A stretch of DNA of 64,000 nucleotides from Streptomyces sp. NRRL F-2580 (GTDB lineage: Bacteria; Actinomycetota; Actinomycetes; Streptomycetales; Streptomycetaceae), in the NCBI RefSeq assembly GCF_000720115.1, contig NZ_JOIR01000010.1, positions 1 to 64,000 on the forward strand. The letters run 5' to 3'. Every line of letters starts with the position of its first letter. Position 1 is the first letter of the stretch. The notes under the pieces are model-generated. The model was not told where the DNA came from, did not search any database, and worked only from the letters and a program-made list of their open reading frames with translations. Positions 36,372-44,274 of the stretch are shown one piece after another. Both the position numbers and the translations under genes were made by a program.

Positions 36372-36454
36372 CCCCGAGACTGCGGACCCTCGTCGACGAG
36401 GTGCTCGACGGGCCGAGGGCCGAACTCGAACAGTTCCGGAGGGAACTCGCATGA
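36368..36454 (+). CDS. 28-residue small ORF coupled between menaquinone genes
   Basis: GTG at 36368 overlaps the stop of the upstream gene (GTGA) and the TGA at 36452-36454 overlaps the ATG of the prenyltransferase gene at 36451 (ATGA). The encoded peptide is a charged amphipathic helix (LRTLVDEVLDGPRAELEQFR). The ribosome binding site of the next gene (GGAGGG) lies inside it, so it could serve as a coupling peptide or be a real small protein. Coupling at both ends is the main support. Confidence 0.55.
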   Translation: MTPRLRTLVDEVLDGPRAELEQFRRELA

Positions 36455-37374
36455 TGACCACCGCCGAGGGTGTCCTCGGACCGGGACCCGCGCCGGAGGC
36501 GGGCAACAAGGTCAGGGCGTTCCTGCGGCTCGTGATGATCGAGCACTCGGTCTTCGCGCTGCCCTTCGCCTACATAGCGGCGCTCACCGCCATGTTCCAG
36601 CTCGACCGGCACGTGCACTGGGGCGAGTTGCTGCTCGTCACCGTCTGCATGGTGGGGCTGCGGACCTTCGCCATGGCGGCCAACCGGATCATCGACCGCG
36701 AGATCGACGCCCGCAACCCGCGCACGGCCGGCCGCGAACTGGTCACCGGCGCGGTGTCGGTCCGTTCGGCCTGGACCGGCGCCGGGATCGCGCTCCTGGT
36801 CTTCCTCGGCTCGGCGGCGCTGCTGAACCCGCTCTGCCTGATGCTGGCGCCCGTCGCGGTGATCCCGATGGTGGTGTACCCGTACGGCAAGCGGTTCACG
36901 AACTTCCCGCACGCCATCCTGGGCCTGGCCCAGGCCATAGGGCCGATCGGGGCCTGGCTGGCCGTCACCGGAGAGTGGTCCTGGGACGCGGTGATCCTGG
37001 GCCTGGCGGTGGGCGTGTGGATCGGCGGCTTCGACCTGATCTTCGCCTCCCAGGACGTGGCCTCGGACCGCGCGGACGGCGTCAAGTCCGTCCCGGCCCG
37101 CTTCGGCGTCCCGGCCGCCCTGTGGGGCGCCCGCGGCGCGCACGTCGTGACCACGGCCCTGCTGGTCTGGTACGCCCTCGCCACCGACGCGGGCGCGCTG
37201 TTCTGGGCGGGCCTGGCGATCGTCGTCGTGGCCTTCTTCTACGAGCACACCATCGTGACCCCGCACGACCTGTCCCGCCTGAACCGCGCCTTCTTCACCG
37301 TCAACGGGTTCATCGGCATGGCCCTGTTCGTGTGCGCCTCGCTGGACCTCGTGGTCCGGGGCCTGACCTTCTGA
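36451..37374 (+). CDS. mqnP: UbiA-family prenyltransferase, MqnP-type
   Basis: A 307-residue polytopic prenyltransferase with about eight helices. The two Asp-rich motifs are NRIIDREIDARNPRTAGREL near residue 75 and DLIFASQDVASDRADGVKSV near 195, which bind Mg2+-diphosphate. It attaches the polyprenyl chain to the naphthoate ring in the futalosine route. ATG at 36451 has GGAGGG seven bases upstream. It lies between the UbiD- and UbiX-like genes; from memory it corresponds to SCO4491. Confidence 0.92.
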   Translation: MMTTAEGVLGPGPAPEAGNKVRAFLRLVMIEHSVFALPFAYIAALTAMFQLDRHVHWGELLLVTVCMVGLRTFAMAANRIIDREIDARNPRTAGRELVTGAVSVRSAWTGAGIALLVFLGSAALLNPLCLMLAPVAVIPMVVYPYGKRFTNFPHAILGLAQAIGPIGAWLAVTGEWSWDAVILGLAVGVWIGGFDLIFASQDVASDRADGVKSVPARFGVPAALWGARGAHVVTTALLVWYALATDAGALFWAGLAIVVVAFFYEHTIVTPHDLSRLNRAFFTVNGFIGMALFVCASLDLVVRGLTF

Positions 37375-37436
37375 GCAGCTCGGACCGGGCCGGCTGACGG
37401 TCGACACCTCCGAGCTGCCCGTGGACCCCTCTGTCG

Positions 37437-38051
37437 TCAGCCCGTGAGGGCGGGGCGGGTCGGGCGGCGGTAGAACAGGGCGGTCAGCACTCCACCGACC
37501 AGGCCGCAGAGGTGGCCCTGCCAGCTGACGCCCGCGTCCGTCGGGAGGATGCCCGTCACGATCGTGCCGCCCCAGACGGCCGCGATGCCCACGGCGACGG
37601 CGACGCCCAGCACCTTGCGTTCCACGAAGCCGCGGACCAGCAGGTAGCCGAAGAGGCCGAAGACGACGCCCGAGGCGCCCAGGGTCATGGTGTTCGGCGG
37701 GGAGATCAGCCAGGTGCCGATGCCGTCGGCCAGCATGATCAGCCCGCACACCGCGAGGAAGTGCCGGATCCCGGACAAGGCCGCTATGAAACCGAGGACC
37801 AGCAGCGGAACGCTGTTGGAGGCGACGTGGTCGAAGCCGAGGTGGAGGAAGGACCCCGTGACGACGCCCGTCAGGCTGTCCGGGTCGCGGGCCACGATCC
37901 CGTACGCGTCCAGCGCGTGTCCGGTGGCGTAGTCCACGGCCTCCAGGGCCCACAGGAGTGCGACCCAGCCCAGCATGAGCTTTCCGGCCGCCTTCGCCCG
38001 GTCGCTCTGCCGCCACTCGGCCTGACGGACCGTCGTGTTCGTCGTGCTCAT
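37437..38051 (-). CDS. Rhomboid-family intramembrane serine protease
   Basis: A 204-residue six-helix rhomboid protein. The catalytic serine is in the motif TLGASGVVFGLFGYLLVRG and the partner histidine in SWQGHLCGLVGG; the first loop has the FLHLGFDHVASNSVPLLVL pattern of the family. Rhomboids cut membrane-anchored substrates; none can be named here. It is on the opposite strand to, and interrupts, the menaquinone genes. Start ATG at 38051 is the first in the conserved part. Confidence 0.9.
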   Translation of the reverse strand: MSTTNTTVRQAEWRQSDRAKAAGKLMLGWVALLWALEAVDYATGHALDAYGIVARDPDSLTGVVTGSFLHLGFDHVASNSVPLLVLGFIAALSGIRHFLAVCGLIMLADGIGTWLISPPNTMTLGASGVVFGLFGYLLVRGFVERKVLGVAVAVGIAAVWGGTIVTGILPTDAGVSWQGHLCGLVGGVLTALFYRRPTRPALTG

Positions 38052-38142
38052 CGTCTCCGTACCCCCTCGTAGCGCCCCAAGTGCGGAACGTCCGGGCACC
38101 TTACCGAGTGCCCGCCCGGGGTGGCCGGATAGTCTCGGAGGT

Positions 38143-38832
38143 ATGACTGAGCGCAAGCGCACCCCGTGGGTGGTCGGGGTTTCCGGGGCGTCCGGGACGC
38201 CGTACGCGGCGGCGGTGCTCCGCGGACTGCTGGCGGCGGGGGAGAGCGTCGACCTGGTGGTCAGCCGGGCTTCGCGGCTCACCCTGTTGGACGAGACCGG
38301 GATCGCCTTCCGCGACGCGCACTGGCGGGACGATCTGGGGGCGTGGCTGCAGCGGGGAGCCGACGGGAAGCCCGGGACCTTCGCGCGGCCCGAACTGGAC
38401 GACGTCCGGTACTGGGGCGCCGGAGACCTGGCCGCGGGCCCGAGTTCGGGCTCGTACCCGGCCAAGGGGATGCTGATCGTCCCCGCGTCCACGGCCTGCG
38501 TGGCGGGGGTGGCGCTCGGGCTGTCGAAGGACCTGCTCCAGCGCGTGGCGAGCGTGACGCTCAAGGAGCGTCGCCGGCTGGTGGTCGCGGTGCGGGAGAC
38601 CCCGCTGAACGGGCAGACGCTCAAGGCCCTGGTGGCGCTGGACGAGGCGGGCGCTGTCGTGCTGCCCGCCTCTCCGGCGTTCTACGCGGGTGCGACGCAC
38701 ATCCAGGATCTGGTGGACTTCGTCGCGGGGCGGGTGCTGGACGCGGCAGGGGTGCCGCACCGGCTGTACCGCCGTTGGGAGGGGGAGCTGGGAGGGTCCC
38801 GTACTCCCCGGGAGGCGAACGGTGGTGACTAG
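38143..38832 (+). CDS. ubiX: Flavin prenyltransferase UbiX
   Basis: A 229-residue flavin prenyltransferase that makes prenyl-FMN for UbiD-type decarboxylases. The N-terminal nucleotide-binding loop is VVGVSGASGTPYAAAVLRGL, and later motifs include GSYPAKGMLIVPASTACVAG, LKERRRLVVAVRETPLN and LPASPAFYAGATHIQDLVDF. It provides the cofactor for the product of 34450-35907. Its 3' end overlaps the convergent small gene at 38829 by four bases. Confidence 0.95.
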   Translation: MTERKRTPWVVGVSGASGTPYAAAVLRGLLAAGESVDLVVSRASRLTLLDETGIAFRDAHWRDDLGAWLQRGADGKPGTFARPELDDVRYWGAGDLAAGPSSGSYPAKGMLIVPASTACVAGVALGLSKDLLQRVASVTLKERRRLVVAVRETPLNGQTLKALVALDEAGAVVLPASPAFYAGATHIQDLVDFVAGRVLDAAGVPHRLYRRWEGELGGSRTPREANGGD

Positions 38833-38963
38833 GCCTTCTTGCCGGACAGCGGCTTGCGGGCCTTGTCGACGCGGTAGGCGGCGGCGGGCTGGTGGGCACG
38901 GGATCGGTTGGCCAGCTCCTGGAGCTGTCGCATGTGTGCGTGGGCCATCTCGATCGTGAACAC
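38829..38963 (-). CDS. 44-residue small protein converging on ubiX
   Basis: GTG at 38963 with GGAGTG nine bases upstream begins a 44-residue basic peptide (MAHAHMRQLQELANRSRAHQ, then a Lys/Arg-rich end LSGKKA). The stop overlaps the ubiX stop by four bases tail to tail. Codon use is normal for the genome. No family is recognised; similar short His/Lys-rich proteins occur in streptomycetes (memory). Confidence 0.55.
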   Translation of the reverse strand: MFTIEMAHAHMRQLQELANRSRAHQPAAAYRVDKARKPLSGKKA

Positions 38964-39085
38964 GGTGAACCACTCCTGAAGATCGTCATCGATCTGTTGA
39001 AAGATTTCACAGGGTGTTGACCCTGTGTGCCTTAGATTCTATACCTAAACTTGCAGGATCGCCGAATAATGGAAGGCTCCACGTA

Positions 39086-39541
39086 ATGGACACGGTGGAC
39101 AGGCAGCTCATCCAGGCACTCCGGGAGAACGGTCGTGCCTCGTACGCGGAGCTGGGCCGTCTCGTGGGCCTCTCCGGCCCCAGCGTCACCGACCGCATCA
39201 ACCGTCTGGAGACGGCCGGCGTCATCACCGGCTACCGCGCGACCGTGGACTCGCGTTCGCTCGGCCTCGGCGTCACGGCGCTGATCGGACTCTCCATGTC
39301 CGATGCCGCCGACCACGAGGACGTGGCCCGGCGGCTGCGCGACCTCAACGAGATCGAGGACTGCTGGTTCATCGCGGGCGACGACTCCTTCATGCTCAAG
39401 GTGCGCGCCAACGACGTGGACGGCCTGGAGAAGATCATCCGCAGGCTCTCCGGCACCAAGGGCGTCTCGCGCACCCGCACCACCATCGTGCTCTCCACGA
39501 AGTGGGAGAACCGGGTCGGGGAGCTGCCCGAGGAAGCCTGA
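39086..39541 (+). CDS. Lrp/AsnC-family regulator
   Basis: A 151-residue feast/famine regulator. The N-terminal helix-turn-helix is DTVDRQLIQALRENGRASYA, ELGRLVGLSGPSVTDRINRL; the C-terminal RAM domain (VTALIGLSMSDAADHEDVAR, VKVRANDVDGLEKIIRRLSG) would bind an effector such as an amino acid. ATG at 39086 matches the family length. It lies 60 bases before mqnE and may control it; its effector is unknown. Confidence 0.93.
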   Translation: MDTVDRQLIQALRENGRASYAELGRLVGLSGPSVTDRINRLETAGVITGYRATVDSRSLGLGVTALIGLSMSDAADHEDVARRLRDLNEIEDCWFIAGDDSFMLKVRANDVDGLEKIIRRLSGTKGVSRTRTTIVLSTKWENRVGELPEEA

Positions 39542-39601
39542 GAGTACGGTGGGGCAGGGTTCGCAGGACTGGCAGAGGCATCTAGAGGAGGCGACCGGTA
39601 C

Positions 39602-40765
39602 ATGGACGCTGGGCTCAAGCGTGAGCTGGAGGAGAAGGTCCGCTCCGGCGAGCGGCTGACCCGTGAGGACGGCATCGCCCTCTACGAGTCGGACGACCTG
39701 GCCTGGCTCGGTGGCCTCGCCCACGAGGTGCGCACGCGCAAGAACGGTGACGTCGTCCACTTCAACGTCAACCGGCACCTCAACATGACGAACGTGTGCA
39801 CCGCCTCGTGCGCGTACTGCTCGTTCCAGCGCAAGCCGGGCGAGAAGGACGCGTACACGATGCGCATCGAGGAGGCCGTGCGCCTGGCCAAGGCCATGGA
39901 GAACGACAACCTCACCGAGCTGCACATCGTCAACGGCCTGCACCCGAACCTGCCGTGGCGCTACTACCCGCGCTCGCTCTCGGAGCTGAAGAAGGCGCTG
40001 CCGAACGTCTCGCTGAAGGCGTTCACGGCGACCGAGATCCACCACTTCGAGACGATCTCCGGCATGTCGGCCTCCGACATCCTGGACGAGCTGATCGAGG
40101 CCGGCCTGGAGTCGCTCACCGGCGGCGGCGCGGAGATCTTCGACTGGGAGGTGCGCCAGCACATCGTCGACCACCGCACCCACTGGGAGGACTGGTCGCG
40201 CATCCACCGCCTCGCGCACTCGAAGGGTCTCAAGACCCCCTCGACGATGCTGTACGGGCACATCGAGGAGCCGCGCCACCGCGTGGACCACGTGCTGCGG
40301 CTGCGCGAGCTCCAGGACGAGACCGGCGGTTTCCAGGTCTTCATCCCGCTGCGCTACCAGCACGACTTCGTGGACATGCAGGACGGCAAGGTGCGCAACA
40401 AGCTCCAGGCGCGCACGACGATGGCGACCGGCGCCGAGGCGCTGAAGACCTTCGCCGTCTCGCGCCTGCTCTTCGACAACGTGCCGCACGTCAAGGTCTT
40501 CTGGGTGATGCACGGCGTGCAGACCGCCCAGCTCGCGCTCCAGCACGGCGCGGACGACATGGACGGCTCGGTCGTCGAGTACAAGATCACGCACGACGCG
40601 GACAACTACGGCACCCCGAACAAGCTGGGCCGCGACGACCTGCTGGAGCTGATCCGGGAAGCGGGCTTCCGCCCGGTCGAGCGCAACACGCGGTACGAGA
40701 TCATCCGTGAGTACCCCGGCCCGGACGCGGGGCTGCGCGAGACCCCGCAGGCCATGCGCGTCTGA
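39602..40765 (+). CDS. mqnE: Aminodeoxyfutalosine synthase MqnE (radical SAM)
   Basis: A 387-residue radical SAM enzyme joining 3-(1-carboxyvinyloxy)benzoate and the adenosyl radical to give aminodeoxyfutalosine. The iron-sulfur motif Cys-x3-Cys-x2-Cys is CTASCAYCSF near residues 66-75, preceded by HFNVNRHLNMTNV. Further motifs are ELHIVNGLHPNLPWRYY, the GGGAEIFDWEVRQ turn and DNVPHVKVFWVMHG. A strong AGAGGAGG site lies before the ATG. It marks the futalosine pathway in this organism; from memory it equals SCO4494. Confidence 0.95.
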   Translation: MDAGLKRELEEKVRSGERLTREDGIALYESDDLAWLGGLAHEVRTRKNGDVVHFNVNRHLNMTNVCTASCAYCSFQRKPGEKDAYTMRIEEAVRLAKAMENDNLTELHIVNGLHPNLPWRYYPRSLSELKKALPNVSLKAFTATEIHHFETISGMSASDILDELIEAGLESLTGGGAEIFDWEVRQHIVDHRTHWEDWSRIHRLAHSKGLKTPSTMLYGHIEEPRHRVDHVLRLRELQDETGGFQVFIPLRYQHDFVDMQDGKVRNKLQARTTMATGAEALKTFAVSRLLFDNVPHVKVFWVMHGVQTAQLALQHGADDMDGSVVEYKITHDADNYGTPNKLGRDDLLELIREAGFRPVERNTRYEIIREYPGPDAGLRETPQAMRV

Positions 40766-40798
40766 CGCCCCGTCGGCCTGGTTCGACCCCCTCCCGGC

Positions 40799-40836
40799 GA
40801 GTTAACCCCGGCCCATGGGCCGGGGTTTAACTTTTT
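40799..40836. terminator. Rho-independent terminator after mqnE
   Basis: AGTTAACCCCGGCCC and GGGCCGGGGTTTAACT form a near-perfect stem around ATG, followed directly by CTTTTTC. It ends the mqnE transcript 34 bases after the stop. Confidence 0.85.
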
Positions 40837-40873
40837 CTGGACGGGCCGATGAGGTAATGGGTAAACTTGCAAA

Positions 40874-41398
40874 ATGACCCTTACTTTCACCCTGGACCCG
40901 GTCGTCGACCCTTCCCTGCGTGATGGAATCCTCGGGCTGTGGGCCGACGTCTCGAACGCGGGCGGCGCCGTGGGCTTCGTACCGCCGGTCACCTTCGACG
41001 ACATCCGCCCCGCACTCGACAAGCACCTCGTCGGCGTCGCCGACGGGAGCTGCCGCCTGCTCGTCGGGCACGACGAGGACGGCTCGGTCGCCGCGACCGC
41101 CTTCCTCACCCGCAACGCCCACCGGCTGCAGCTCCACTGGCTCTGGGCGTACACGGTCATGGTCCATCCGCGCCACCAGGGCAAGGGCTACGGGCGCGAG
41201 CTGATGGCCGCGACGGAGGCCGCGGCCCGCTCCCTCGGGGGCGTCGACGCCATCCGCCTCACCTGCCGCGGCGGCCACGGCCTGGAGCACTTCTACGAGG
41301 CCTGCGGCTACAAGGAGGTCGGTCGCGTCCCCGGCGCCGTCCGGGTGGCCCCGGGCGACGACCGCGACGACATCACGATGCTGCTCCCGCTGTACTGA
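40874..41398 (+). CDS. GNAT-family N-acetyltransferase
   Basis: A 174-residue GNAT acetyltransferase. The acetyl-CoA binding motif A is YTVMVHPRHQGKGYGRELMA (Gln/Arg-x-x-Gly-x-Gly form) at about 93-112, and motif B includes GGHGLEHFYEACGYKEVGRV. Substrate unknown. It follows the mqnE terminator and has its own ATG with no strong ribosome binding site, so the transcript may be leaderless. Confidence 0.9.
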   Translation: MTLTFTLDPVVDPSLRDGILGLWADVSNAGGAVGFVPPVTFDDIRPALDKHLVGVADGSCRLLVGHDEDGSVAATAFLTRNAHRLQLHWLWAYTVMVHPRHQGKGYGRELMAATEAAARSLGGVDAIRLTCRGGHGLEHFYEACGYKEVGRVPGAVRVAPGDDRDDITMLLPLY

Positions 41399-41510
41399 CG
41401 GGCGCGGTGTCGCCCGCCCCGTACCCCGGAGGGCCGCGGCGCGGGCCCGGCGTGCTTCACTGGACGGGCACCAGCCGACGTACGACCACGACGAGAGAGA
41501 AGGGGTCACC

Positions 41511-41822
41511 GTGTCCCTCAAGCCGAGCGCAACGATCCGATACACCGCGATGCGCCTGGGCATCTTCGTCGGATGCCTCGTCGTCGTCGCGGGCCTCGTC
41601 CGGCTCGGCTGGGTGCCCGCCGGCCTCGGCGACGCCAACGCCGCCTGGATCGTGCTGCTCGCCCTCGTCCTCTCCGCGCCGCTCTCCTTCGTCCTCCTGC
41701 GCAAGCAGCGCGACGAGATGTCCCAGCAGATCTCCGGGCGCGTAACGGGTGCGAAGGAGAAGCTCGCCGCGAACCGCAGCCAGGAGGACGAGGTCGACGA
41801 CGCGGCGCGCGTGCGCTCGTAA
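41511..41822 (+). CDS. DUF4229 membrane protein
   Basis: A 103-residue protein with two helices (LGIFVGCLVVVAGLVRLGWV and AAWIVLLALVLSAPLSFVLL), then a cytoplasmic helical tail (KQRDEMSQQISGRVTGAKEK). This matches the DUF4229 proteins found near menaquinone genes in actinobacteria (memory). The start is GTG with GAGAGAAGGGG upstream. Role unknown. Confidence 0.85.
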   Translation: MSLKPSATIRYTAMRLGIFVGCLVVVAGLVRLGWVPAGLGDANAAWIVLLALVLSAPLSFVLLRKQRDEMSQQISGRVTGAKEKLAANRSQEDEVDDAARVRS

Positions 41823-41850
41823 CGGCACAGTTGGCTTCATCACACACCGA

Positions 41851-41893
41851 ACCGCCCCAGCATCGGGTATACCGCCCGTAACGCTGGGGCGGT
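41851..41893. terminator. Hairpin after the DUF4229 gene
   Basis: ACCGCCCCAGC (41851-41861) and GCTGGGGCGGT (41883-41893) form an 11-bp perfect stem around a 21-base loop, followed by GGTGTTTT. It lies 28 bases after the stop at 41822. Confidence 0.75.
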
Positions 41894-41978
41894 GGTGTTT
41901 TCCGGGTCGGCGCAAGAGGGCCTCGTGCGCCGTTGTCTCAAAGGGCCCCTTTGAGATTCCCAAAGGAGAAGTGTTAGC

Positions 41979-42089
41979 GTGTTGAACATGTTGACCACAG
42001 CCGCGCACCCGATGACCACGAGCGTCCCGCTCGTGATGCGCCTGCACGTCGACCTCTGCCGCCGCGCGTCCGCGGCCTGTTGCTGTTGA
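41979..42089 (+). CDS. Cysteine-rich leader peptide upstream of the DAACS transporter
   Basis: A 36-codon frame from GTG at 41979 (AAAGGAG ten bases upstream) or 33 codons from ATG at 41988. The end is distinctive: VDLCRRASAACCC and stop, with three consecutive cysteine codons before TGA. Actinobacteria use such leaders (Cys-terminated, HVDLCRR-type) before sulfur and cysteine genes, where stalling at Cys codons reports cysteine shortage. The transporter start is 112 bases further on, and the intervening RNA can form alternative hairpins. The peptide itself probably has no other function. Confidence 0.85.
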   Translation: MLNMLTTAAHPMTTSVPLVMRLHVDLCRRASAACCC

Positions 42090-42136
42090 GCTGAATCGAT
42101 ACAGCAGCGGTCCCGGCCGGCTCCTTCCGGCTGCTG
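42081..42136 (+). promoter_or_regulatory. Attenuator-like alternative pairings after the Cys codons
   Basis: The cysteine-codon bases TGCTGT (42081-42086) pair with ACAGCA (42101-42106), whereas CAGCAG (42102-42107) also pairs with CTGCTG (42131-42136) and GCCGG (42116-42120) with CCGGC (42127-42131). These pairings exclude each other. A ribosome paused at the Cys codons would free the second segment. The sequence supports the layout; regulation is inferred. Confidence 0.6.
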
Positions 42137-42200
42137 CCGCACCGCATCACCACCGCAGCACTTCCCCCCTGTCTTTGTGCGCCACCTCCGGAGAGTGTCC

Positions 42201-43517
42201 GTGTCCGCGACCCCCCAGGCCCCTGCCAAGGCCTCGTTCAAGTTCCCCTTCTGGGCCCAGATCGTCGCCGGTCTCGCCCTCGGTGTCCTCTTCGGCTGGA
42301 TAGCCCGCAGCCAGGACATCAGCTGGCTCGCCACCACCCTGGAGAAGACCGGCGACATCTTCGTCCAGCTGCTGAAGCTGGCCATCGCCCCGCTCGTCTT
42401 CTTCGCGATCCTGGTGTCGATCACCAACCTGCGGAAGGTGAACAACGCCGCGCGGCTCGCCACCCGCACGCTGCTCTGGTTCATGATCACCTCGCTGATC
42501 GCGGTCGGCATCGGCCTCGCGATCGGCCTGCTGACCGACCCGGGTTCGGGCACCGGCCTCACCGCGGCCGACGGCAAGGAGCCGAAGAAGACCGGCTCCT
42601 GGATCGACTTCCTGACCGGGATCGTGCCCACGGACATCGTCACGCCGTTCACCGACCTGAAGGTCCTTCAGATCGTCTTCCTGGCCGTCGTCGCCGGTAT
42701 CGCCGCCCTCCAGCTGGGCAGCAAGGCGAAGCCCGTCCTGGATCTCGCCGAGTCCGCCCTGGAACTGCTCCAGAAGGCTCTGTGGTGGGTCATCCGCCTC
42801 GCCCCGATCGGCACCATCGGCCTGATCGGCACCGCGATCGCCACCTACGGCTGGGACCTGATCGGCAAGTACGCGACCTTCACCGCCGACATCTACATCG
42901 GCTGCGCCCTCGTGATGTTCGGCGTCTACCCGCTGCTGCTCGCCACGGTCGCCAAGGTCAACCCCATCCAGTTCTTCAAGGGCGCCTGGCCCGCGATCCA
43001 GCTGGCCTTCGTCTCCCGCTCCTCGGTCGGCACCATGCCGGTCACCCAGAAGGTCACCGAACGCCTCGGCGTCCCGAAGGAGTACGCCTCCTTCGTCGTC
43101 CCGTTCGGCGCCACCACCAAGATGGACGGCTGCGCCGCGATCTACCCGGCGCTCGCCGCGATCTTCATCGCGCAGATCTTCGACGTGCAGCTGGGCATCA
43201 AGGAGTACCTGCTCATCGTCTTCGTCTCGGTCATCGGCTCGGCCGCCACGGCCGGTCTGACGGGCGCGACGGTCATGCTGACGCTGACCCTCTCCACGCT
43301 GGGCCTGCCGCTCGCGGGCGTCGGCCTGCTGATGGCGATCGACCCGATCCTGGACATGATCCGCACCGCCACGAACGTGGCCGGCCAGGCCCTGGTCCCG
43401 GTCATCGTCTCGGCCCGCGAGGGGATCCTGGACAAGGAGGCCTACGCCTCCGCCTCGGCCTCCCCGCTGGACGAGGAGCCCTCCTCCGCCCCGGCCCCGG
43501 TCGCCGTCGCGGCCTGA
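42201..43517 (+). CDS. DAACS-family symporter, probable cystine/sulfur-compound uptake
   Basis: A 438-residue sodium/proton symporter of the dicarboxylate/amino acid:cation symporter family, with the re-entrant-loop signatures LAIAPLVFFAILVSITNLRK, SRSSVGTMPVTQKVTERLGV and FVVPFGATTKMDGCAAIYPA. The last segment, with Gly-Cys-Ala-x-Ile-Tyr-Pro, resembles what I recall of TcyP-type L-cystine carriers more than the DctA succinate carriers. The GTG at 42201 has CGGAGAG seven bases upstream. The upstream Cys leader also points to cysteine-responsive expression. Default annotation would be DctA-like; the substrate is inference. Confidence 0.88.
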   Translation: MSATPQAPAKASFKFPFWAQIVAGLALGVLFGWIARSQDISWLATTLEKTGDIFVQLLKLAIAPLVFFAILVSITNLRKVNNAARLATRTLLWFMITSLIAVGIGLAIGLLTDPGSGTGLTAADGKEPKKTGSWIDFLTGIVPTDIVTPFTDLKVLQIVFLAVVAGIAALQLGSKAKPVLDLAESALELLQKALWWVIRLAPIGTIGLIGTAIATYGWDLIGKYATFTADIYIGCALVMFGVYPLLLATVAKVNPIQFFKGAWPAIQLAFVSRSSVGTMPVTQKVTERLGVPKEYASFVVPFGATTKMDGCAAIYPALAAIFIAQIFDVQLGIKEYLLIVFVSVIGSAATAGLTGATVMLTLTLSTLGLPLAGVGLLMAIDPILDMIRTATNVAGQALVPVIVSAREGILDKEAYASASASPLDEEPSSAPAPVAVAA

Positions 43518-43528
43518 TCACCGCTCTC

Positions 43529-43566
43529 GCCGCAGCCCCCGCCCCCGTCCGGGCGGGGGCTGCGGC
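43529..43566. terminator. Perfect 16-bp hairpin after the symporter gene
   Basis: GCCGCAGCCCCCGCCC (43529-43544) pairs exactly with GGGCGGGGGCTGCGGC (43551-43566) around CCGTCC, 11 bases after the stop at 43517. Confidence 0.9.
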
Positions 43567-43567
43567 G

Positions 43568-43640
43568 TGTCCGGACCCCGGGTCCGGACCCTGGTTCCGG
43601 ACCCTGGTTCCGGACCCGGGGCCCGGTTCCGGAACCGGGT
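43568..43640. repeat. Short tandem GC repeats between convergent genes
   Basis: GTCCGGACCCTGGTTCCGGA-like units repeat three to four times with variants and are followed by GGGCCCGGTTCCGGAACCGG, which contains overlapping palindromes. The block separates the symporter from the convergent membrane-protein operon. No function is evident beyond extra secondary structure. Confidence 0.7.
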
Positions 43641-43642
43641 CG

Positions 43643-43957
43643 TCAGACGGTCCGGGCGCGGAAGTACGCGACCGTCGCGAGCAGGAACGGCACGGCGAAC
43701 CACCACCGGCCCATCGCCCGCCGGAACACGGGGGTGATGGTGAGCAGCAGCCCGAGCAGACAGAGCACGACGGAGCAGTCGCCCATGAACCGGGCGTCGT
43801 CGCGGGTCGGGTCGTACGGCGATTCGGGCCGCAGGGCCAGGGCGACGTAGCACGCGAACGCGGCCGGGGCGTAGAGCAGTACGAGCGGGACGCCGAGCAC
43901 CCACTGCAGACAGCCCCGGTCCTCGGGCAGGTCGATGTTCTCGCGGGGGAGCCTCAT
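43643..43957 (-). CDS. Three-helix membrane protein, paralogue 2 (possible immunity protein)
   Basis: A 104-residue protein with helices near LQWVLGVPLVLLYAPAAFAC, SVVLCLLGLLLTITPVF and RWWFAVPFLLATVAYFRA. It shares layout and motifs with its neighbour at 43954-44274: NIDLPEDRGCLQWVLGVPL versus GVDLPEDHGPLKWVVGVPL, and R-x-(M/A)-x-x-(P/R)WWFA near the end. ATG at 43957 overlaps the neighbour's stop by four bases. It is last in a coupled operon behind a putative muralytic effector; immunity is inferred from that context. Confidence 0.75.
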   Translation of the reverse strand: MRLPRENIDLPEDRGCLQWVLGVPLVLLYAPAAFACYVALALRPESPYDPTRDDARFMGDCSVVLCLLGLLLTITPVFRRAMGRWWFAVPFLLATVAYFRARTV

Positions 43958-44274
43958 GACAGCGTCACCATCCGGATCCAGGCGATCGCCCCGAGGACGA
44001 CCGGCGGGGCGAACCACCACGGGCCCAGCATCCGGCGGACCGGCGGGACGAGGGTGAGGAGGAACCCGGTCAGGCTGAGGCCGAGGGCGAGGAGACACAC
44101 CGCCGTCGTCCCCGCGTACCCCTGGTCGTCCCACTCGGCGGCCGGCCCGTAGCGCACCGCCGTGTAGACGAAGAAGGCGTCGAGCAGGTTGACGAGGGCG
44201 AGCGGGACCCCGACGACCCACTTGAGCGGGCCGTGGTCCTCGGGCAGGTCGACGCCCGCGCCCGGGTGCGTCAT
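43954..44274 (-). CDS. Three-helix membrane protein, paralogue 1 (possible immunity protein)
   Basis: A 106-residue protein with three helices (WVVGVPLALVNLLDAFFVYT, VCLLALGLSLTGFLLTLV, WWFAPPVVLGAIAWIRMV). It is a diverged tandem duplicate of 43643-43957, sharing the DLPED-x-G-x-L-x-WV-x-GVPL opening. Both genes overlap by four bases with their neighbours, so it should be made in ratio with the effector at 44271-45659. No homologous family is recognised. Confidence 0.75.
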   Translation of the reverse strand: MTHPGAGVDLPEDHGPLKWVVGVPLALVNLLDAFFVYTAVRYGPAAEWDDQGYAGTTAVCLLALGLSLTGFLLTLVPPVRRMLGPWWFAPPVVLGAIAWIRMVTLS

